DNA of 8,479 nucleotides from Bacteroidales bacterium (GTDB taxonomy: Bacteria; Bacteroidota; Bacteroidia; Bacteroidales; F082), in assembly GCA_017508895.1 (NCBI GenBank), contig JAFWRA010000052.1:1-8479 (forward strand), in the 5' to 3' direction. This document shows positions 1 to 6,600 of the stretch, piece by piece. The translations under genes and the position numbers were made by a program. Below the pieces are notes generated by a model, which worked only from the letters and a program-made list of their open reading frames with translations, did not search any database and was not told where the DNA came from. Positions within the stretch are counted from its first letter, which is position 1, and the number at the start of each line of letters is the position of its first letter.

Positions 1-1
1 A

Positions 2-157
2 GCAGAGGGTATAGTGGAAGGCAGGGCGGAAGGCATAGCAGAAGGGGAGGCTAAGGCCAGTATAACAGTCGCGAAAAAAATGAAAGCAAAAGGCATTGAA
101 AACGAGGTGATAGCTGAAGTCACGGGGCTTGACATCGAGACCATCTCCACCCTTTAA
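2..157 (+). CDS. Rpn-family nuclease/transposase-like protein, C-terminal end only
   Basis: The frame is open from the window edge to TAA at 155-157 and gives the last 51 residues. They begin with a run of E-G pairs at four-residue spacing (AEG-IVEG-RAEG-IAEGEAKA), followed by a short helical tail with KKMKAKGIENEVIAEVTGL and an acidic end. This EGxxEG spacer followed by 'K-x-x-G-x-x-x-x-x-I-A-x-x-T-G-L' is the typical C-terminus of the Rpn family (recombination-promoting nuclease/putative transposase, PD-(D/E)XK fold), which is present in many copies in Bacteroidales genomes. The catalytic domain lies outside the window, so activity cannot be judged. Family assignment rests on the tail alone; a generic coiled-coil protein is the alternative. 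No clear terminator hairpin follows the stop. Confidence 0.7.
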   Translation, partial: AEGIVEGRAEGIAEGEAKASITVAKKMKAKGIENEVIAEVTGLDIETISTL

Positions 158-174
158 CATCCTCTTTCATAGTT

Positions 175-306
175 CATGCATTTTACGGTGTGCGCCTCGT
201 CGTGTCGTTCATTTACGGCATCTTCGGCTTCAAGGAGAGCAACATTAAGAGCAAAATCATCCCGCTGTTGATGGTTTTGGCGGCTTTGGTTTGCTTGTGC
301 GTTTGA
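175..306 (+). pseudogene. Possible remnant of a membrane protein (unrecognised)
   Basis: In this frame (open 133-306, stop TGA 304-306) the translation has two hydrophobic stretches, RLVVSFIYGIFGF and IIPLLMVLAALVCLCV, separated by a short charged linker KESNIKSK. It reads like the end of an integral membrane protein. There is no ATG in frame; a GTG at 190 could start a 38-codon peptide. Just past the stop, another frame (303-362, ending TAG) continues with KKVFGIIVAEELTKGKME, which might be the continuation after a frameshift. I do not recognise the family. It could be a decayed gene, a real small membrane peptide, or chance; the first seems most likely because base composition here is more gene-like than in the A/T-rich stretch after 360. 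Confidence 0.3.
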
Positions 307-435
307 AAAAAGTATTTGGAATCATTGTCGCTGAAGAACTAACCAAAGGCAAAATGGAATAGCGTCATTATTATTAAAATAAAATTAAATAATAGTTTTT
401 CTCCAAAACCGCCTGTCCATTTAGAAAAATTTCCT
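307..435. other. A/T-rich intergenic stretch, no gene seen
   Basis: Together with the preceding remnant this makes the 362-base gap between the Rpn tail and the giant gene. From about 362 on it is strongly A/T-rich with no supported reading frame on either strand. It holds the TTTTCTCC element (397-404) that also occurs at the same distance from the promoter of the downstream paralogue. Confidence 0.5.
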
Positions 436-443
436 TATTTTTG
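436..443 (+). promoter_or_regulatory. Bacteroidetes-type promoter -7 box of the giant gene
   Basis: TATTTTTG fits the Bacteroidetes primary-sigma -7 consensus TAnnTTTG at every fixed position. The expected -33 TTTG about 20 nt upstream is weak (CCTG at 412-415). Transcription would start about 450, giving a leader of about 70 nt. The same box with the same upstream spacing precedes the paralogue at 8358. Confidence 0.65.
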
Positions 444-453
444 CAAGATGTTA

Positions 454-483
454 ACTTTGGATGCTTATATAGTGTGCCAAAGT
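454..483 (+). promoter_or_regulatory. 5'-leader hairpin upstream of the giant gene
   Basis: ACTTTGG (454-460) and CCAAAGT (477-483) are perfect inverted repeats of 7 bp around a 16-nt loop. The hairpin begins 11 nt after the end of the -7 box, so it would sit almost at the 5' end of the transcript. A different-sequence hairpin occupies the same place upstream of the paralogue. A role in mRNA stability or control of translation is inference. Confidence 0.4.
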
Positions 484-487
484 AATT

Positions 488-502
488 TATAATGTTGAAT
501 AT
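488..502 (+). promoter_or_regulatory. Leader box TATAATGTTGAATAT
   Basis: This 15-mer lies 17 nt before the start codon and matches the box before the second gene (8332-8346) at 14 of 15 positions. It may be an A/T-rich translation-enhancing leader element, since no Shine-Dalgarno is present. The internal TAATGTTG is also one mismatch from TAnnTTTG, so a second promoter is an alternative. Confidence 0.4.
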
Positions 503-519
503 CAATTAATTAAATAGTT

Positions 520-666
520 ATGAATGCTAATTTACTTGGAAATCTGGAGGGCGATACTCCAAAGGTAAAGATTGATAACGGAAACAGAAGGCAGGGGAGG
601 AGCCTGCATGTACTCTTTATGTTGGTGATGATGATGGGATGGGGAGTGAGTGAGGCGTGGGGAGCC
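520..666 (+). other. Signal peptide with conserved hydrophilic head
   Basis: This encodes residues 1-49. The stretch from N8 to R27 (NLE, TP, K, NG and QGR as fixed points) precedes the hydrophobic core VLFMLVMMMGWGV and a small-residue cleavage site near AWG-A. The head is much longer than in an ordinary Sec signal (about 28 residues before the core) and is shared with the paralogue beginning at 8358, so it probably has a job of its own in targeting or export control. Confidence 0.7.
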
Positions 667-3600
667 ACCGTTACCTACCATATCATTAATCTAGGCCAAT
701 TGGATGACAATGGTCAACTTACCTCTACACGCACTGAGGCTTTACAGTTCACAAGTACAACTCTAACCGTAGGTTTGCCAAACCAATACAAGAGTCCGTT
801 GGCAAAGAATTGGCAGTACTACAGTTCAAGCGATGTAACTTACGACCCTAGCACTAAAGTGTGTGTGTTCAATTCAGGGCCCTCGTTATCTGTTGGCTAT
901 GCTTTGTCTGATGGTGATCATGTTTATGTTACCTATGAGTTTGATGAAGAAACCCTTAGTACAGTTGACCTTTTTGACGGCGGTATTTGTAAGATCAAAT
1001 TTTATTCATCCAATAAGTATCTTCAACAGACCGTTTATAATAACCAACCTAATACAAGCAGTTCTGCACTTCCACTTCAAGAGAATCCCACTTTTTATTG
1101 GAAGGTAAACATCAAGGATCCTTATCAGATTACCATTCAAAGTCGAAGTACATATTTAGATTATTATCTCTCTGCTGATGCAGGTAAGTTCGCCGATATT
1201 CGTTTGAAAACTCCATTGGGGACAGCAAAAACGAATAAGGTGTGGGCTTTTGGTCTGCTTCCTGGCGGTAATACGCATACCTATAGGTTGATAGTTACAG
1301 ATGGTTATACGTATAATCCCGGTCAAAATGGAATTGACCAATTTGGTCATGGCTACCTCAATAACAATGATTCAGGGAAGACCCGTTATCAGAAATATGG
1401 TGGGAGCAGTTATTCCAATTGCGACCTCACTTTCGTCCCTCTGACTAAAACATATAACATTGTTAACAACTCGGGAGGAACTCTTGTGCAGGCTACAACA
1501 ACAGATTATCCTTTGGAGGTTCCCGACGTTATCAAGAGTCCGTTTGCCTCATACACCTACTATAGCACTCAAGCAGATGCCATTGACGGCACGAATCCTA
1601 TCAACTCTGTTACTTCGACAACCATCTATGTCCGTTATACCACATCAAGCAGCAGCTTGGACCTCAACGGAGGAACCGGATACTATGTCCGTACAAATGA
1701 CAACTATTGGTATGCAGCAAGCGCAACCACCATGGGCATAGAGAGCATGGCCACTCCCTCAGACGACAGGAAATGGACGCTGAACGGCAATGATGCCTAC
1801 CAACTTACGATTCAAAATGTAGGGAACAGCAAATATGTCACCTACGATGTCTCTTCGGGCGAAGCTGTTCCAACGCTTTCGGCGACGGGCAGCAAGTTTT
1901 TCCTTCACCAGAGCAATACTGGTCAATATGAAGTGGTGGCGATTACACCAAGCGACCATACCACAAGTTATTACTCCATGGGTGTGGCCAACAATACGCT
2001 TAAATTGTATTCCAACAACAACTATCCGTTGGGTGAGGCCGAGGTGCAGAGCGCATTCTCAACTCAGGCAGTCTGTGCCACTCCTGTAATCACTTATGAT
2101 TATTCCAACAATAAAGTGACCATCACTACTACCACTTCGGGTGCCATCATTTATTACACACTGACAGGCGAGGATCCCGATCCGTCAATGCCAGCTGGAG
2201 GAAATACCCATCAATACGAGCCAACCGACAAGCCCACAGTCACCAGCCGAACAGTTGTAAAGGCTATTGCCGTGAAGACAGATTTTATCAATTCACAGAT
2301 AGTCAGAACAACCATCGTCACAAATCCGACATTTCAGCTTGCTGCCGGGCCATATATCTATAACCGCTCAGCCCATACACCTCTTTTACACGTAAATGAT
2401 GTCTACGGTAACACGGATCTTACTGATGTTATTGACCCTGCCGAATATACTGTCACATATAGCAACAATGTCAATGCTGGAACGGCTACGATTACCATCA
2501 CCGACAACCCCGACGGCAACTATATCGTGAACGGATCCACCACCTTCACCATTGAACCGATGAGTATCGGCACAGGCGGAACCCCCGTTTCGGGAATCAC
2601 CATCACCGTCGACTCAAACGGCTCTGAATATTTGGTGACGGTCAAACATGGTTCCGTGACCCTGACAGAAGGAGAAAGTAACGACTATACATGGCAAGTC
2701 ACTGGCAGTGATGAGGTCACCGTTACTGGACATAACAACTATACGGGTTCTGCCATAGGCCATTATGTTCCCGTCACACCGGGCTATTATGCGCTGCACA
2801 AGAACAATGTGGGATACCTGAAACGCTATAGCGACAATGTCACACTTGGCAACGAAAACACGTTCCGCTATGGCAACAGTTTCGACAACAACGGCAGCTC
2901 CATCTGGATCATCACGCCGGAAGGCTACCTCCAAAGCGACTACTACTACTTGAACGTGGCCAATGGCAGCACGCTTTACTTGTCGGTAACCCCCCAAACG
3001 CAGTGGAAAACCAATGATATTGAGGGCAATGAACACGAAAAGAAACAATTGAAGACCACCATTGGAGGCGTGGATTACTACCTCTGCAACAACAATGGCA
3101 CCATCCAGCTCACGACCAATCAGACGATTGCATACAACGCTTGTCCCATCGCTATTACCGAGGCCGATGAGAATGGTTGGTCAGGGCCCACCGTGAACAA
3201 CATCACTGTGCAGTCGCCGCAGCAGATTACTTACCTGCGCAATTGCTACTTCACACAGAAAATGTCATACGAGTTTTATGATGATGGTGGGACGAGGAAA
3301 AGTGAAGATAATAAGGATCGCCGTGTGTTCGTTAAGTTGACCTTCAATTCCTCTACCGACGCTAATCAGGGCTCTAAATGGCAAGTCGATGCGAGCAATG
3401 GTATCCTTTATCTAAAAAACACGCAAACTAGCGACTACACCATTGCTGCCACTTACGACGTGGTACCCGCAGATCCCTTTGTTCCCGCAGCGCACCTCGC
3501 TGCGGTGCAGCAAAACATTTCATTCAAGCTTCAGCCGAAGACCATTAAGCCATCTACTGAACTCAATAAGAACTACATTTTGTTCAGCATTTACGGCGGC

Positions 3601-6600
3601 GACAATTTCCGCTACCCTTACGATAGCGTCACTCTTCAAGAGAATGACCCCGTGAAGCCCAATGGCAAGGGTGGCACTGGTAATGACTCAGACCTCTCCG
3701 ATCCTGGGAATAACGGCATCGCGAAAATCAGCTGGATAGTGGAGATGGATCCTCAGGGCTTCTATTCATTCAGGAACAGCCGGACAAACCGCTATCTCTA
3801 TTTCGATGAGAACGAGTATACCTACAGCGACTTTGGCACGCTCAAAGTGGGATCTACTTCACCTTCAACGGACGATACCCGATACAAGTTCCGCTTCTTC
3901 AAGACCAGCAACAGCGGCGGTTTTGGTACTTGCTATTATATCATCCCCTACAGCAAGCAGTTTGTGGTGTTCAAGAGCGATGGCGTGTCGGCCAGCATTT
4001 GTGCGGCTCTTAATATCGCAGATTATTCTAACCAAACCACGCCTGTTATCAGTCTTCACCAGTCGGTCGACAACTCGAAGTGGTTGATTTACAAGTATGA
4101 GGCTGAATACCGTGTACGTAATGACTTCGTCTTGAGCGGCCCATCCGCCACTTATAACACGACGGTTAATAATATATTCAGCACGGAGGACTGTTGGTAT
4201 GGCAAATGCATTAAGGAGTCGCCCACTACTGGCAACCTGCAACGATCCATGGTGGTTAGCGGCAGCTATAATACTACGAACCTGCTGAACTATATTTGGA
4301 CGGTCGATGGACTCAACGACTATATTAGCATCAGCGGTGGCACTTCCTCAGGAACCCAGACGACCATTACCATCAATTCAACTCCGACATTTAACCTTGA
4401 TGTCATCTCATTACCTGTATCGGCCGTCACGGGTACGGTAGAGTTGAAACTCAAAGGAGGCAATGGTGGAACACATCCCTACAAAACATCAGACCCTAAG
4501 ACTCTCCTTTTCACCATCTATGGCGATGGCAATGTCCAACTGACAGTGATTCACTCGTTGTCAGCAATCAATGACCAATTTGGAACATATCAGCTTGCTG
4601 CCGATGCCAATGTGGCCTATTCCGAATCCAACAAGCCTGGAGTGGAGACCTTTAGCGGCATTCTCGACTGCAATGGTCTTACTGTCACTGGCCTCACTGC
4701 TCCATTGTTCACTACATTGACCAATGGTAAGGTGTACAACCTGAATCTCAAAGGCGTGAAAATCAATGGAAGTGGTCCTACGGGTGCCATTGCCGACACT
4801 GCCAACGGAGCGTCGCGCATCTACAACTGCGGCATCCTGCCTACAACTACATTGTATGATGAAAATGGCAACATTAGTGGATTTGCTGGTGACACGATTT
4901 CAAGTTCCGATGGTTATTGCGGCAGTATTGTGGGCTTGCTCGACGGCTATGCCCGCGTTATCAACTGTTTCAGCTATGCCACGATAGCGGGCGGTAGCAC
5001 TGTGGCGGGTATAGTGGGATACAATAACCAAACCTCCAACATGAATAGTTTAAAAACTATCGTGGTGAACTGCATGTATTATGGCGAGATTACCGGTGGC
5101 ACGACGACATATCCCGTTTATGGCGGCAAGACGATTGTAAACAATGGCACCACGGCCATCAACAACTATAATTACTATCGTGGTGAGTCCACTTTCGACA
5201 ACAATTATGGAGACATAAGCAACTACAACCGTTCGTGGCCAGCCGAGGAAAAGGATTTGCGCCGTTTCGAATACTACCGTAGCATCCTCAATAGCAACCG
5301 CCGCCTTTGCACCTGGTGGGTAGATGGCATAGGTGGGGTGGCTCCCACCGATGTCGACATCGCCAATGTGGGCATCGCCAAGTGGGTGCTCGACCCCAGC
5401 AAGGCACCTTATCCAATACTGAAACCCTGGGGCAAATATCCCTCCATCATCAACACTGACACCACTCGAATATGGAATTGGAAAAGCGGCCAGTGGGTGC
5501 AGCGCATCAATGCCCCCGATTACCAAGGCAAGAAATTGGGTGAGCTGACCATCACCGTAAAAGCAGGTTCCCATCCAATGACGTTAGGATTGTCAACGTC
5601 CGAGAGAACTGAAACATTAGAGCATGTCGTCATCACCGATATGGACACCTTGAATTACGACTATTGTTACGGCAAGGTGCAGTTGCCGTATTATAACGAA
5701 GTGTTTGGCAATTCTGCATCTACAAATCATTTACAGCGTTATTATGGGAACTATACCAATAAAGTAGTTACGGCATGGAAGATTACCGCAGTTACTACCG
5801 ACGGGTCGGTTCAAAACTATAATGAGTTTGTTCATAATTGGGAAAACGGTTACAATTATGCTGACCGTTATTGTAAGGACAAGGACATCTATGACCTCAA
5901 CGATGGCCGTGCCTTTGCCCAGGGCGGCTACTATTATGTGCCCGTGGGCGTCACAGCCATTACTATTGAGGCCTATTGGGGCGATGCCTTCTACCTGCAA
6001 GGCAAGGACAATGCCCTTGACCGAGTTTCTGTTTGTGCCTATGCTGACAATGGCAATGACAATAAAAACTACGGTTTTGCCTTCACTCCAGCAGGCACGT
6101 TGCCTGCCACGATTACTTATGGCAACAATCAATCCGTCCCTGTCTACAATGACTTTAAGACGTTGATCAATGCGGTCAAAGCAGACCGTACCAAAAATGT
6201 CTATGAACAGGCTGTGGTATTGGTGGGCAACTTTCCTTTCCAAGCCCAAAACGATTTTGTGGGAACTGGTGATGGCTGTTTGGGAAACACTCCTGACGAC
6301 GGCAAGTACGGCGGCTTCACCTTCATGAGTGCCGACTTCGACATGGACAACGAGCCCGACTTCTGTTTCCCGTTCCAATGGCGTAACAATGTTTCTCGAT
6401 ACCCTGTCATGCCTATCCGTTTCGACTTCCTCCCGATACCCAACCTGGGCTTGACCATGCGTCACAATACCTACGCCTATGCTGTCGGTATCATGGTGCC
6501 GCAAGGCCATTTTGAGATGACGGAAACCGCTTTCTGGTACACCACCCAGTTTGAGCCCATGTCTGAAAGCGTCAATGTCAACCACCAACAGCCACTGATT

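Noticed and set aside
488..493. TATAAT as a sigma70 -10 box
   Set aside because: There is no TTGACA-like partner at 16-18 nt, and Bacteroidetes primary sigma factors use TAnnTTTG. It is kept only as part of the shared leader box.
2614..3048. 144-codon minus-strand frame
   Set aside because: Antisense of a G+C-rich stretch of the giant gene; no initiation context or recognisable protein features.
4621..5199. GLUG block as evidence for an IgA1-type metallopeptidase
   Set aside because: GLUG repeats occur next to such peptidases in some proteins, but no HExxH or other catalytic motif was seen in the 2527 residues.
5731..6588. 285-codon open frame on the minus strand
   Set aside because: It lies entirely inside the giant gene and has no promoter or leader of its own. 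Its translation shows no signal, domain or family pattern; the plus-strand frame here is clearly protein-like.
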